From: Sphaerolaimus hirsutus
Lineage: Eukaryota > Nematoda > Chromadorea > Monhysterida > Sphaerolaimidae
Direction of reading: 5' to 3'
DNA length: 64,000 nt
Assembly: GCA_964036195.1 (NCBI GenBank)
Contig: OZ038452.1
Span: 4,768,704-4,832,703, forward strand
Part shown: piece by piece, positions 1 through 15,400 of the stretch
How positions within the stretch are numbered: position 1 is the first letter of the stretch
Layout: the number at the start of each line of letters is the position of its first letter
Notes under the pieces: model-generated
What the model was told of the DNA's origin: nothing
The model's input: only the letters and a program-made list of their open reading frames with translations
Databases searched by the model: none
Program-made: the position numbers and the translations under genes

Positions 1-3000
1 AAGCGTTCGACATTCTGATGTTCTCGAACGACGAGAAGAACAACTGCTACAAGCTGTGCGCCGGCCTGCTGCACATGGGCGAGATGAAGTTCAAGCAGCG
101 CGGCGAGCAGGCCGAGCCCGACGGCGAGGAGGAGGCGGGCAAGACCGCCACCATGTTCGGCGTCACCGGGCCCGACTTCCTGAAGGCGCTGTGCAAGCCC
201 AGGGTCAAGGTGAGCCAGGGTGATTGGGGTGATTTGGGGTTGGGTTAGATTGGTGTTGATTTTGAATGTGGAGATTTAAACAAAGTAATTTAATGGCAAT
301 TGAAAAGACAAATGGAGAGTGGTAATAAAACGTTAAAAACCTTTTACCTGGCATTGAAATGATTTACTCGCTTCTCACTTGTAAATTTACTTTTCTTTTT
401 ACTTTTTACCTCTCATTTAATGATTGGTTTCTTACTGGTCATTTTGTCTTGTCATTTAACTTGGCTAGGTAGATGAACATATCATTGTGACTTAGGTACC
501 TTACTTTCGTCACAAGGCATTTCGACCCAAGTTTTAACAATGGATTAAGCCAAAAAGCAAGGACATTTGCTTGCACCTCTTTAGGAGCTGAAGAGCAGCT
601 GAGCATCGGCTGAAAGTATATAGAATACAGTAAATACAAAAAAAGATAATGAACCAATTCCATAGAACACCAAAATCACGTGTCCAAATGTCACCTATCA
701 AAACGAGACATGACGAAACGCAACACTATTTGCACTGATCACAGGTGGGCACGGAGTGGGTGAACAAGGGCCAGAACGTGCAGCAAGTGGAATGGGCGGT
801 GGGCGCCATGGCCAAGGGCATCTACAGCCGCGTGTTCAACTGGCTCGTGGACAAATGTAACTTGACACTTGACGCCAAGGAACTGCCCAGGGCATCCTTC
901 ATCGGTGTGCTCGACATTGCCGGCTTCGAGATCTTCGACGTGAGTGAGAAGGCAATGACACTTTGATGTGAATTTGGAACGTTGCCACGATGTTTTTGAA
1001 GCGTTCAATCAAACTTATTTCGTGGCGTTAAGAAAAATAAAAAGAACGAATTATGTACAAAAACGACAAGGAACATCGACGAAGCGATGCATTCAGCGCT
1101 GGCAGACACTACAGTATACGAATCACTTGGCACAGATCCAAGTGGACATAACTATCACAACTCGCACGGCCCTCACACACAATAACCCCCTCAATCGCAG
1201 TTCAACTCGTTCGAGCAGCTGTGGATCAACTTCGTGAATGAAAAGCTGCAGCAGTTTTTCAACCATCACATGTTCGTCCTTGAGCAGGAGGAGTACCAGC
1301 GCGAGGGCATCCAGTGGAAATTCATCGATTTCGGTCTCGATTTGGCCGCTTGTATCGAGCTGATTGAGAAGGTCGGCGGTTGATTTGGGGATTTGGGGAT
1401 CTGTTGATGTTTGACGGCTATGTTTTAAAAAAAATACGGTTTTTCTCGTATTATTCCCATGGGGAACTTTTCGTCAGACTTTTTTGAGGGATCTATTCAA
1501 GAGGGGGAATTTTTAAATTGGGAATTATTATTTCGTCAAAATTTCCAAGAATGTTTCCGCGCTCGTGCCAAATTTATCGTATGACTTAATTCCGATAAAC
1601 TCAAATGCGCTCAGACTAAAATCATGAGTTGTCAAAATTTCGCTTGAAATATAGTGTGTATACAACAGTATGCCCATTTCACTACACTCATTCTCCCACC
1701 CAAACTAACTCCGCCCCCTTCTCCCCGCAGCCCATGGGCATCATCTCCATGTTGGACGAGGAGTGCATCGTGCCCAAGGCCAGCGACCAGTCCTACGCGC
1801 AGAAGCTCATCGACCAGTGGATTGGCAAGCACCCAAATATTGAGAAACCCAAACCGCCAAAGGGAAAGCAGGCCGAGGCGCACTTTGCGCTGAAACATTA
1901 CGCCGGCACAGTGCGTTTTACTTTTGTAGTATTGTTCTTGGATTTTGGCTATTTTTTAAAGAGATTTGAAAAAATTTAACCAGTAAATACAATGATATAA
2001 CTGATACAGGTCAAGTGACTGACATAATATTTACAAGCGCACTTGTCACTGGCGTTGACACTTACACAAATTAACTTGACTCAAAACATGACTTGCCAGT
2101 TGACAAGATGTAGAATCGACCTTCATTGTGCCACCGGTCAACTCAAAACTCGCAGGTGCGCTACAACGTGTCCAACTGGCTGGAGAAGAACAAGGACCCG
2201 CTGAACGACACGGTCGTGTCCGTGCTCAAGCAGAGCCCCGGCAACGAGCTCATCAAGACCGTCTGGGCCGACTTCCAGACCCAGGAGGAGGCGGCCGCGG
2301 CTGCCAAAGGTCTGTTTTTTTTATCAATCGCAGGTTTATGGCATTTCTCAATGGGTGAAAAATTGAACTGTTCTGTTTATTTTCAATATATAGAATTGAT
2401 TATTGAACATTTGAAATTTGGGCCAAACTTGCCATGTGTCAAGTTCGGGACAAAAGCATGAAAATTGAAAGCCTGTGAAAATAAGAAAGATAATTGAACG
2501 CTTTGAAATATGTATAAGTTTGAAATAAACTGCTAACACTTTACCGGTGACTAGAAATAGTCGCTAAACAAGGCACCCAAAAAACTCAAACTCAACACAC
2601 AGTAACTATAACACACAGTGAATTTAACACCCAAAAACACCAAACCCCACCGCAAACAGCTGGCACCGGCGGCGGCAAGAAGAAGGGCAAATCGGCCTCC
2701 ATGATGACCGTGTCGATGGCGTACCGCGAGTCGCTCAACAAGCTCATGTCCATGTTGCACACCACGCACCCCCACTTCGTGCGCTGCCTGATCCCCAACG
2801 AGAAGAAGCAGTCGGGTCTGCTCGACGCCGAGCTCGTCATGCACCAGTTGACTTGCAACGGCGTACTCGAGGGCATTAGGATTTGCCGCATTGGCTTGCC
2901 TAACAGGTCGGTCAACTGGATTCGAGTTCGCGGGTTGAGTTGACAAATGACAATATTTGTCAACGAAGAATGAAGAATGTGTCAACTGTGATATGTCCTC

Positions 3001-3449
3001 GATTAGTTGCCCAGGTGTATATTTCTGTCAGAATTTTCGAGGGGGAACTATTTAAGAAGGAAATTGCTTCTTCGTTACGACGAGGAGAATTATTTTCTCG
3101 AACCCTGTAAATTCGAATGTTAAATGTCATGCAAAACGTCAATAAAAACCGATTTTTATTACCGATCCTTTGACATTTTGCGAGAAATTTGACAGAACCA
3201 CATTATAAATACTTGACAATCCACTTTCCAATGTGCGGGACTGCCACCAGGTGTCCAAATAACCCCCCCCCCCGCAGGACGATGCACGAGGACTTCAAGT
3301 TCCGCTACGCCATCCTGGCCGCGGCCATTGCCAAGGCGGCGCCCGAGGGCACCAAAGAAGTGTCGCAGGCGATGCTCGACAAAATCGTTGCCGATGGTGG
3401 ACTCAAAGAGGAACAGTTCCGCGTGGGACACACCAAAGTGTTCTTCAAG
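1..3449 (+). CDS. Mhc: Myosin motor domain, C-terminal half (7 exons)
   Basis: These seven exons cover the 50-kDa and 20-kDa motor regions. Visible landmarks are the relay-region sequence [13 protein letters not shown] ending at 939, the actin-binding [20 protein letters not shown] (1234-1293), the [10 protein letters not shown] motif after 2180, a short Gly/Lys-rich loop 2 (2660-2700, [10 protein letters not shown]), the [11 protein letters not shown] strand, and [14 protein letters not shown] holding the two reactive cysteines. The SH1 helix end reads RIGLPNR where most muscle myosins have RKGFPNR, an odd pair of substitutions. The converter ends with [10 protein letters not shown] at 3449. 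No sets of similar, mutually exclusive alternative exons, as in fly Mhc, are visible here. Confidence 0.96.
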
Positions 3450-6400
3450 GTGCGACTATATTTTGTGTGGTTTTTGTATTTACATTTGACAGTGGGATAA
3501 TGGCGCCACACACACATGCGCTGAGTGTCAACTGGTTTCCATGTCCATGCAGATTTTAGTTGACGAGTTGACGACGTGGCGCTTCTTGACATCTCTGCAT
3601 GTGCACTTGACGAATTGTCAAGTGCACATGCAGAGATGTCAAAAATAAATTAATATGGGTCTGTGAATTTGAACATGTTTCGGCGACCCGTGAACGAAAA
3701 TCTGAATGGAAACCAGTCGATCCAGTTGACACCCGACGTCATTGCCACTAGTGTTTGTAGGGCCAATGTGAAAAAATTATCGGTTATGACGTTTTTGGAT
3801 TATCAATTTGCATAGACCATGACTCCTAGTTGCAAAATTGCCCTCTACCCACAATTGACGATCATCCAATCAAAACGGCTCACTCAAAAACGCCACCCAA
3901 TAAAAAAACCACACACCAAAATGCCACAAGAAAAAACAACCCAACAAAAAACAGGCTGGTGTGCTGGCCGTCCTGGAAGACCTGCGCGACGAGGCCATGG
4001 CCAACCTGATGAAGAAACTGCAAGCTTGCATCCGTTGGTACACTGCCCAAACGGACGTTGTCCGCCGCCGGGAACAACTGTCGGGTTACCTAATCCTGCA
4101 AAAGAACGTGAAATCGTGGGCCACCCTGCGCACCTGGCCCTGGTTCCAGCTGTACGGCCGCGTCAAGCCCATGCTCAAGGCTGGCAAGGACGCCGAAGAA
4201 AGGGAGAAGCTCGAGAAGGCGCTCAAGGAGGCTGAGGACAAACTCGCTGGAGAGGAGAAGGCCAAGAAGGATTTGGAGGAACAGATTGCCAAAGTTACCG
4301 CGGAGAAGGTGGGTCGGTGTGTTGGTGATAAAGTCTGTGGACAGACCAGTGTGCGAATGGGTCAGACCCGCTGGTCATCTAAACCCGCCACTCATCCATA
4401 CACACCAATCATCCATTTGTATCCACTACTCATCTATACCCGCTACTCATCTATTCCTCTAATTTGGAGGCATAGATGAGTAGCAGGGGTAGGATTAGCA
4501 ACCTGCTGCTCTGCTACGCGCCCTCCCCAATATAGGGCATAGGTGAGTAGCAGGTATAGATGAGTAGCGGGTTTAGATGTCTACCGGCACAGGGTTGATT
4601 GGTTGGTGATATACTCAGCACAGCATGCATTTGAACATACTTTTGGCTTATGTGCCAACGCACCAACGCGATAATCAAGCACACACTGTCACAAAACAAT
4701 ATTTAAAAAAGTGTTGTCGAGTACAAAAACATGTTTCATGCCTTAAATCATTTTTTTCCGAACAAATTTTATAAAATTAGTATTAATGGCGAGGTCATAC
4801 GGAGTATTTCGCCCAGAAACATGCATAGCATGCGGTCCGCGGAGTATGCTACAGAACTTCAGAACGCCTATGCACATACTATGCCTATCAGAACTTATAT
4901 ACTCGTGCAGACTTAAAGCTTAAGACTTAAACCTAAAAATTCTCTTTCTCGCAGGACGCCCTGCAGCACCAGCTGGGCGACGCTGGCGGCGCACGCAAGG
5001 AGGCCGACGACAAAATCAACAAGCTCGCCACCGACAAAAAAGCACTCGAGAAGCAAATCTCCGTGAGTATTGTGGTCCAGATATTTTACGTCTAGGTCTA
5101 TTCATACCGTATTTTCTTGTATACGTTCCACAGATGGGTAGTTATTTCTGGTGGGGGAGTTTTCACGGGAAGCACAAATGTAAGAATTTGCAATCAATAC
5201 AAATAGTGTAACGGTCAAAAAATTGCATTTCTCGGGAACTTTTCAAAGGGGACTATTCAAGGGGGGGGGTAATAAATCCACTCAATATATACGCCAGTCA
5301 TCAAAATTGAGGATGGGGGCATTCAAAAATACACTTCACAGTGTCATTTTCACGTTAACACAACACAGTTGCCGCAAACAACCCCCCCCCCCCCCAATCC
5401 ATTTCTCAGGAGCTCAACGAGCGCATCAACGACCAAGAGAACAAGACCGGCGACGTGTCCAAGGCCAAGAAGAAGATCGAGGCCGAGTGCGACGGCCTTA
5501 AGAAGAGCATCCAGGACATGGAAATGAGCCTGAGAAAGGCGGAGTCTGAGAAACAGGCGAAGGACCACCAGATTCGCTCGATCCAGGATGAGATGCAGCA
5601 GCAGGACGAGAACATCGCCAAGCTGAACAAGGAGAAGAAGCACCAGGAGGAGGTGAACAGGAAGCTCACTGAGGACCTGCAGGCGGAGGAGGATAAGGTG
5701 CGGTTTGGACTAGATTTTTGTGGGGAGGTTTTAATGAACAGTGCAGGGAAAGTAGTAAAATTAGGTGATATTGTACTACAGCATGCTGTTTGATTACCAT
5801 TGAAAAACTTGGTACTTTGAAAAAAGAAGATAGGTAAATATAATAAAACCACTCTAGAAATTACTGGAAAAAACAAGCAAAATTTTTTAATACAATTTTT
5901 ACACTTTTAATATTTCCAAACCCAAACCACCCATCAAAACACACCTCAAACTACACCCCCCACCCCCAGGTGAACCACCTGAACAAGGTCAAAGCCAAGC
6001 TGGAGCAGTCTCTGGACGAGCTGGAGGACAGCCTGGAGCGTGAGAAGCGCCAGCGCCAGGACCAGGACAAGGCCAAGCGCAAGGTCGAGGGCGAGCTCAA
6101 GGTCGCCCAGGAGAACATCGACGAGGCCACCAGGCAGAAGACCGACGTGGAGAGCAGCTTGAAGAAGAAGGAGGCGGTAGGTTGAGAGGGAGGTTTTGGG
6201 TGCGGAGGTTGAGGGTGGGGAGGTTGAGGGTCTGCCAAACAGAAGAGACAAAGGCGCCGCACACACTTTGTGTCAACCGGGTTCCATGTCAATTCGGATT
6301 TTAGTTAACGGGTCGCAGGATATTTTTCAAGTGCTCGATAGAAATGCTGATTTCACAGACAATTAATTCCCAAAACGATTATTCTACAGTGACTTTACAC

Positions 6401-9400
6401 CATGCACAGTTTGTTCACGCTGAAAGCGTGCCAAAGACATAAAACGCAATAAAACATAAAACATGATAAAAATGTAATTTTAATAAATACACGACAACAT
6501 TCATTTATGTTATAATGATTTATTCACAAAAAAAACTTTTTTATATATTCACAAAGATATATCATTGGCAAGCTTCCAACGTGAGACTAAAATAACTGCC
6601 TGTGCAGAGTGCCATGTCTCTAGAGTATAAATACCTCAAATATTCTCACCACCAATTCAAATACTCAACCCCCCCCAGGAACTGCTAGCTTTGTCTACGC
6701 GTCTGGAGGACGAGCAGTCGCTGGTGGGCAAGCTGCAGCGGCAGATCAAGGAGCTCCAGGGCCGCGTCGGCGAGCTCGAGGAGGAGCTGGAGGCCGAGCG
6801 CTCCGCGCGCTCCAAGGTGCGGTTTAGGGGGGTTATGAATGAGTGGGGTTATTGTGGATGGATGCAGTATGTTGCAAGTTGCAGAGTTGGTTGTGTTTAA
6901 TTGCCTACCTAAAGTGGACGTCAAATTAAGGACCGCCGGAATGAAAATCGCAAAAGATTTCGAATTAAATGAATATAAATACAATGATCTGATCTAATGT
7001 TGTGCCAGATTCCTGAGGCTAATCCAAAATGTAAAATATCATGCAAAATGTCAACAGTCCACCATGTAAAATGGCAAGTTCGTTTGTCATTTTCCATCAC
7101 TTTAGACACTTTGCATGACGTTCGACATGTTCCAGCAAGGGCATTTTACATGCTCAAAAGTGCCCCCTATCACACCCCTCACACATCCACGCACATCATT
7201 CCCCCCACAGGCGGACCGCGCCCGCTCCGAGCTGCAGCGCGAGTTGGAAGAGCTCCAGGAGCGGCTCGACGAGGCCGGCGGCGCCACCGCAGCTCAAATC
7301 GAGATGAACAAGAAACGCGAGGCCGAGTTGGCCAAGCTGCGTCGTGATTTGGAGGAGGCGAACATGAACCACGAGAACCAGCTGGGCGCGCTGCGCAAGA
7401 AGCACAACGATGCTGTGGCTGAGATGGGCGACCAGCTTGATCAGTTGAACAAGGCCAAGGCTAAGTGAGTGGCTGAGTTGTATTTATATGTTCCGATTAT
7501 CTTCTTAAAATATCACTTCTAATAGTTATATGTAGGTATGATGAATCAATATTAATACTGGCACATCCTTAAAACTTCACCACCACTTTAGATGCCACCC
7601 CAGAACATTTAAAATGTCGTGAATGTTTCAAAAAAATGTGAAAGATCAAATATTCTTTTTATTGGTCATTTGACGTTTTTCATGACATTTTACATGAGAT
7701 TTGATACTTTGCATGAAATGTGACATTTTACATGGCCTGGGTGTGGCCCAACGATCACGAGAAATTATGCACATTCCCTATAGCACATGCACAGAACAAC
7801 ATATCCCACGCACTAAACAAACACGCAGGGTCGAAAAAGACAAGAGCGGCATGCAGCGCGAGATCGAGGAGCTGAACCAGGCCGTCGACGCCGAGTCCAA
7901 GGCCAAGGGCAACTACGAGAAGACGGCCAAGCAGCTCGAGATACAGGTTGGCTAACGACGGCAAATTGAAAATCCAGAAAAAATTTTTTCAATTAGCGAA
8001 ATAAATTCGAAAACTCATTTTGAAAACACCTTTGACACACTTTTGAAATTTGAAATTTGAATTTTTTTGCCACCCTTCCCCCCCCCCCAGGTTGCCGAGC
8101 TGCAGTCGAAAACGGACGAGCAGTCGCGCCAACTGCAGGACTTCATGTCGCTCAAGGGCCGCCTCAACAACGAGAACTCCGATCTGAACAGGCAAATCGA
8201 GGATTTGGAAGCCCAACTGCAACAAGTGCACCGGCTCAAGTCGCAGCTGAACAGCCAGCTGGAAGAGACCAAGAGAACTGCCGACGACGAGGCCAGGGAA
8301 AGGCAGTCGCTCGCCGCGCAGACCAAGAATTTGCAGGTGGGTTTTTGACGCGGGTTTTTAAAATGTGTTTTTTTTCAGTGGGATTTAAAAATTGGGTTTT
8401 TAATAGTGAGACTCGCACACTGGAATTTTGAAGACATTTTGGCAGTCTATTTTGACGTGGTGCGATTGTTTTGACTACGCGATATAAATAGGTATCGTCC
8501 CTCCGAACCGCAGTATGGAGTCACTCATGATCAATCTGGACGACCTCTCACAAACATATTTTTGCATTAAAAAGAGTTTGACGAACCCTGCACGACACCC
8601 CGCAAACATCTCAATTTTCACAATTTTCAAACGCAGCACGAGCTGGACAACATGCGCGACCAGGCCGACACCGAGGCGGAGGGCAAGAACGAGGTCATGC
8701 GCCAGTTGAGCAAGGCCAACGCCGAGATCCAGCAGTGGCGCGCCCGCTTCGAGACCGAAGGTCTGTCGCCAATGTCGCTAGTGTAGAAGTGAAAAACTTT
8801 TGACGTGAAAGGAGTAAAAACGTAAAATAGAATAAACTTATGAATTCATTTATCACTTTTCTTGCCACCTGCCTTCAGGGGGCAGTCCCGAGTTCCTGTA
8901 AAGTGTAAAGCAATGCGTCAAATATCATGTGAAGTGTCAATCACAACAAAAGGCGAAAAGATTTTATTCCTGAACTTTGCATGACAATTGACACTTTACA
9001 TGACAATTGACAAATGTGTATAACATATTACATCACATTTGACACTTGACAAATTACTGGGCTTGGAACTGGCACCCGAAACCCTTAAAGTTGCCCAAAC
9101 ACTAAAACATCCCTAAAACGGAACAATTCCACAAACCCCAACAAAAAAACCCAAAAATCCCCCCCCCCCCCCAGGCATGCTCAAAGCCGACGAGTTGGAC
9201 GAAGCCCGTCGCAAGGTGCAGGGCCGCCTGAACGAGTGCCAGGAGCAGCTCGACGCGGCCAACAGCAAGATGCAGTCCATGGAGAAGACCCGCGGCAGGC
9301 TGGTCGCCGAGGCCGACGATGCCCGCGCCGAGGCCGAACGCGCACAGACCTTCGCCGGTGGGTTCGGGGTTGGATTTGAGAGTGCAAGAGTGGAAATAAG

Positions 9401-12400
9401 GCACCTGGGGTGGTCGAAGATCGGAGCCTGTGGAGTGTCCTGGGAAATGGCAAATGTCCTGCAAAGTGCCTATGTAAAGTCATGACCTGCAAAATGGCAA
9501 ACTGTTTGCCATTTTACAGGGAAATTTGCAAGACTTTAGACACTTTTGATATTTGACATTTTACAGGATTGGCACCAGCTCGCCTGTAAATATAATTCCC
9601 CCCTCAAAAACGTCTGATGGTAAAAATTCCCCGGTGGAATTATTCAAGCAAGTACGGTAGGTTCACATCACATTGGGGCAATTTCTGTTTGCACAACATG
9701 CACTTTTTTCCACCAAAAGATGCTCTCAAAATAACTGGGTAAAAGAAATCAAGACCTCAATTACTTCAGCAAACCTCAAAAGTGACAAAAATAACCAATT
9801 ATAAAAACAAACACAAAAAACTACCCCCAACCCCCGCAGCCTCCCTGGAAAAGAAGCAGAAATCATTCGACAAGATCGTGGAGGAATGGAAGCGCAAGTG
9901 CGACGACCTGAGCGCCGAACTTGACGCTGCGCAGAGGGACAACAGGAACATGAGCACCGAGTGCTTCAAGCTGAAGAACCACAACGATGAGTTGGCGGAA
10001 ATGGTCGGTTTTGGCAACTGGAAATGTTTGAGTTGACGGTTTTTTAGTAGCCCTCACTTGAATAATACTTTGAGTGTGAAAGAAACAAAGATGAAATTAG
10101 GGTTGGGTAGATGAGTTTTCGATATTCTTTTCCTGTAACTCGACATTTTATATCATTATAAATAGGACCCGCGACATCGATATGCAGTATAAAAATTGTC
10201 GACATTTGATATGAAAAATAGCGGATATTCGATAATTTTTCCAATTTTTCGTTATCGACATTTGATATAAAAAATAAAAATGACAAAAAAAAACAGACCG
10301 AGGCGCTGCGTCGCGAGAACAAAAATCTGGCGCAAGAGATCAAAGATCTGACCGACCAGCTGGGCGAGGGCGGCCGTTCGGTGCACGAAATGCAGAAAAT
10401 GGTCCGCAGGCTGGAGATTGAGAAAGAGGAACTGCAGGTGAGTGGCGAACTTGGTTGACACACACTATAAATATTTAATTTGGAAAACCCAATGAAATTT
10501 GGGAAACTCATATGTTTGAACAGCTTACCAGAACTAATTATCTTTGAACTCCATCAACAGTAGTTGACAGACTCCCCATTCTGGAAAACGTGTTCAAAGA
10601 AGATTTATAAGTTTCCGAAATTTCGATGGTGTACAAGTGTGTGCAGCGCCATTCAACCTCCGCCCATTCCCACGCATAAAACCACATCAAAAAGTGACAC
10701 ATCAACACATTGGCGCTACACACACTGTGTGTCAACTGGTTGCCAGGTCAATTAATATTTAGTTAACGGGTTGCCGGACAACTTTCAATTGCGCATGCGG
10801 ATGTGTCGATAGGAATTTATTTTATTTACATGCATTTGAACAACCCATCAACTAAAATCCAAATAAAACCAGTCGGCCCAGTTGACAGCCAATTCCACCG
10901 TCAACTAGTACACTTACATCCGTCAACTCCCCCTCAATCAACCCCCCGCAGCAAGCGCTGGACGAGGCGGAAGCGGCTCTGGAGGCTGAAGAGTCCAAGG
11001 TGATGCGCGCCCAAGTCGAAGTGGGCCAGATCAGGCAGGAGATCGAGAAGCGCATCGCCGAGAAGGACGAGGAGTTCGAGAACACCAGGAAGAACCACCA
11101 GAGAGCCATCGACTCCATGCAGGTGGGATGTTATGGTGGAGTTGCGATGGCTGTTGGCGCGGTGCCAAGATGAATTGACTAGTATTTAGATGGGGTTTGG
11201 ATTGGATAGCGATTGACATGGATGATTTTCAGAAAATATGATAATAAATATTCTCAGAAAATTTTTTTCGAAAAACTATAATGTATCTGAAAAAACCCAT
11301 GGGGAAAACGTAAAAAAAATTTTTCTTCCACTTTTCTTATGTTTAACAAATATAAATCTCCCGCGGTTTTCGGAATGCTAAAAAATACCAATCCTGGGTC
11401 TGGAAAATTGTCGGGAACTGAAATCATGTTTTGAACTTCCGGTTGCGGAATTGACTAGATACCTGAACCCCCACCAAAACCCCCTCAACCCCCTCAACAA
11501 CCCCCAACGACCACATCAGGCTTCTCTGGAGGCGGAGTCTCGCGGCAGGGCGGAGCTGCAGCGCGTCAAGAAGAAGCTCGAGGCGGACATCAACGAGCTG
11601 GAGATCGCGCTCGACCACGCCAACAAGGCCAACTCCGATGCACAGAAGAACCTGCGCAAGTGAGTGGAGGATAAAATGGGATCACGACAAAAGCGGCCTT
11701 GTGAAGACTTCACAAGTTCCCACGCAGTTCACGACACTCTTGGTGAAGTGACCTAACACCTATTATCGCGATAAAAAATATTCCTGAAGTGTGCTTCACG
11801 AACTAGTATGGCATACTTTGCGTGGTTTGTGAAGGCTCTGTTAAATGTCTTCACGCCGCCATTGCGCGTCTGTGTGAAGGCAGTTCACGACGCATCACGG
11901 TCCATTACACACCCATTTTTTCTGTGAATCCCAACCTAAACACCTATATACTGTATACCATTCGAGATAATGCAAGCCGAATCACCACCAAAACACGTTT
12001 ATCCACAACTCATCCACTCACCAAATAAAACCCCCCAAAAATGTCCACCCCAACCCCCAACCCCCCAGGTGCCAGGACCAAATCAAGGAATTGCAAATGG
12101 CCCTGGAAGAGGAACAACGTCACGTGGCGGACGCGCGCGAGTCGCTGATCGGCGCCGAGCGCAGGGCCACCTCGCTGCAGCAAGAGAAGGACGACTTGAG
12201 CCAGCAGTGCGACAATGTCAGTGTTTTGCTGCTTGAGACACTAGTTAACTGCCAGTCAACTGGAAATTTGGTGAACTCGTAAATCAACTTTGAATGGCGT
12301 TTTGAGTTTACTGGAATTTGCCGTTCGTCAACTGCAGTTGACGGAGAGTAAGAATAACGCATTCCAGTGAACTCAATTGTATTCAGATGTTCTCAATAGT

Positions 12401-15400
12401 GTATCGATTATGAGTTCACTGAATTTTCAAAAATTCACTCATAGGCGGCCCACAATCTAGTTAACACACGTGTCGAGTGGTTTGTGTCAACTCAGATTTC
12501 GGCTTCACGTGTCGCAGACCGATCTCCAAATGCACTTGTCATAATATTTATAATTCAACATTGCAGCAACTGCATTTAAGATCGATCCGCGAGGCGACAC
12601 GTGAAGCCGAAATCTGAGTTGACACAGACCAGTTGACACACGTGTGTCAACTAGTTTGTGGGCCGCCATAAACTAATGTGCGCAGCGACAACAAATAACC
12701 CCCCCCCCCCCAACCCAGGCGGAGCGCGCTCGCAAGCAAGCCGAACTAGAAGCGCACGACGCTCGCGACCAAGCGAACGAACTGTCGGCCACGGCCAGCG
12801 CTGCAACTGCCGCCCGCCGCAAGCTGGAGGCTGAGCTGCAGGCGCTGCACTCGGAGCTGGACGACACGTTGAACGAGCTCAAGGCCGCCGACGAGAACAG
12901 CAAGAAGGCCATGGCCGACGCCGCTAGGCTGGCTGAGGAGCTCAGGCAGGAACAGGTAGGTGGAGGGACTGGTGGTAGGCAAGAGCCCTGTAAAATGGCA
13001 AATGTCGTGCGAAACGCCCTGGAAAATTGGCAATTTGGCAAACTGGCAAAATTGCATGATATTTTTTCTTCATTTTACAGGGTCTGGGAGTGGCCCTGTA
13101 CACGCTAGTTTGTGCCGACGCACAAATTTAAAAGTTGAATAATGAGTTTTCGAAATTTCTGGAATTTCAATAGAACACTACCTACTCTTTGTTAATGGGA
13201 CATAAATGGAAAAACAAATAAGGAAATGGAGCATCGAGAATATCAGCAGACATTATCTTTGAAAATACCTGCATTAATATTTACGTTGATTGACCCCGGA
13301 TCAATTGCTCGAAGCTCAAAACGTGTAAATAGAAAGCTCCAGCTTTAGAGGTATTTTTTGCACAACGTGAAAAATAATGTGAAGTGGAAAATGGACACAA
13401 AAAACACCTGCAGCAGTAAATATTAAAAAGTAAACAGACATTGTCGATAAATATATTGAAGAGTGCCGCTCTGTTCCAGGGTCATCATCACTGGAACTTT
13501 CCTATCGAAAAGTTCCAATTTTAAAACCGAAATATGCCTTAAAATGTACAGAAACTATCGATATCCATCCCGCATTCGTTCGCGATCAGATATAAAATTT
13601 TCTGGAAGTTACGATGTAAAAATGAGGATTTGGGAAGTGGTAAGAATAGGAGAACATTTTACTTGTTTTTAATCACTGAATCAAGGAAAAATTTGCATCC
13701 ATCACACACCTGCATAATTTCAATTGCCAAAAGTGTCAAAAGCCATGTTACATGTCATGAAAAATATCAAACCTCCAGTTAAAAAATGAACAAAAAACTT
13801 TTTTAAAAATTTTACATGGCATTTTACATGACTTTCAACATTTGCATTGCATTTTACAAGGTCCCCATAATACCACTTTAGCACATGCTGTATTTTTACT
13901 TCAAAACTGTGAAAAATCAAAACTCCATCAAAATCAACCAAAAAATTTAAAAAAACCCATCAAACATACTACCCCTCACACAAACCACCACACCCACCAA
14001 TCAGCACCCCTCAACTCCGCCCACCCAAGCAACCCCCCTACCCCCTACCCCCCCCCCCCCACAGGAGCACTCGATGCACGTGGAGCGCATGCGCAAGGGG
14101 CTCGAGCAGCAGGTCAAGGACATGCAAGCCCGCCTGGACGAGGCCGAAGCGGCCGCCCTCAAGGGAGGCAAGAAGGTCATCGCCAAGCTGGAGCAGCGCA
14201 TCAGGGAGATCGAGAACGAGCTGGATGGAGAGCAGAGGAGACACTCGGAGACTCATAAGAATATGGCCAAGGCCGATAGGAGGAATAGGGAGCTCCAGTT
14301 CCAGGTGGGGGGGTTGAGGGGGGTTTTTGTTGTGGGGTTGAAAGAGTGTGCTGTTTTCCATTCGAAAACTTTTTTTTGATCAGCATTCCCAAAAGGGGAT
14401 TTTTAGAAAATATAATAAAATATCTCTGAAAAAAATAAATACTATTCAAATATTGTTTTATAAAAAAAATCTACACTACCATACTCGATACATAATTATC
14501 AATTATTCAAAATCAAATCCTTTGAATGCAGATCGAGGAGGACAAAAAGAACCAGGACCGCCTGCAGGACCTTGTTGACAAGCTGCAGAACAAGATCAAG
14601 GTGTCCAAGCGCCAGGTCGAGGAGGCGGTCAGTTTCCTTTGCCACTTGTTGCTGCCGAAACTTTGGCGCCAGGAAATTTTCCCAGATTTTGAACGCAAAT
14701 GCCTCGATTTAATTCTGCTCAAGCTGGTTTTTAGCTTTCGTCTGTTGACTGCACACTTTACCAGAAAATTTACCATATCACATCTGAATAAAGGAACACA
14801 AATTTGATAGTACTCATCAAAATATGGTAACATTCTCTGTAAAGCGTGTGACGAGTACACGAATGAAAATATGAAATTTTGTTTCCTTTGCACCGGGCAG
14901 AAATACAAAAATACCACAACAAATACGCAACACTCCCAGCATCCATTTTCCACCAGAAAACACCCCTTAACCCCCCCTGGCGCCAAAATTACCTCAAAAT
15001 AGCGCCAAGGTCAAAATCACACAACCCCCCAAACCCCCCCCTGCAGGAGGAACTAGCCACGGTGAACCTGCAAAAGTATCGCCAGCTGCAGCACCAAGTC
15101 GAGGACGCGGAAGAACGCGCCGACGTGGCCGAAAATTCGCTGACGAAACTGCGCGCCCGCGGCCGCAGCTCCGGCCCTACCGCTTCGGTTTGTTAGGGGG
15201 TGTTATACTAGCCGGGTTGTGTTGAGCTTCGGTCCGGTTTGAGGTGTCCAAAGGTTTCAAAGGGGGAAAAGGCCTATGTAAGACACCAAACCGACTGATA
15301 ACAATTCAAGATTGCCAGCGACGTAGCGAGCCGTGTAAAATGTCCTATAAAATGTACAAAGTGATGCAAAATGACATGTAAAATGCAAAACGTCCTGCAA

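Noticed and set aside
739-1008. Long minus-strand open frames opposite myosin exons (also 4086-4292, 5350-5876, 9102-9492, 12673-13057)
   Set aside because: Shadows of GC-rich coiled-coil exons; the plus strand carries the conserved myosin sequence.
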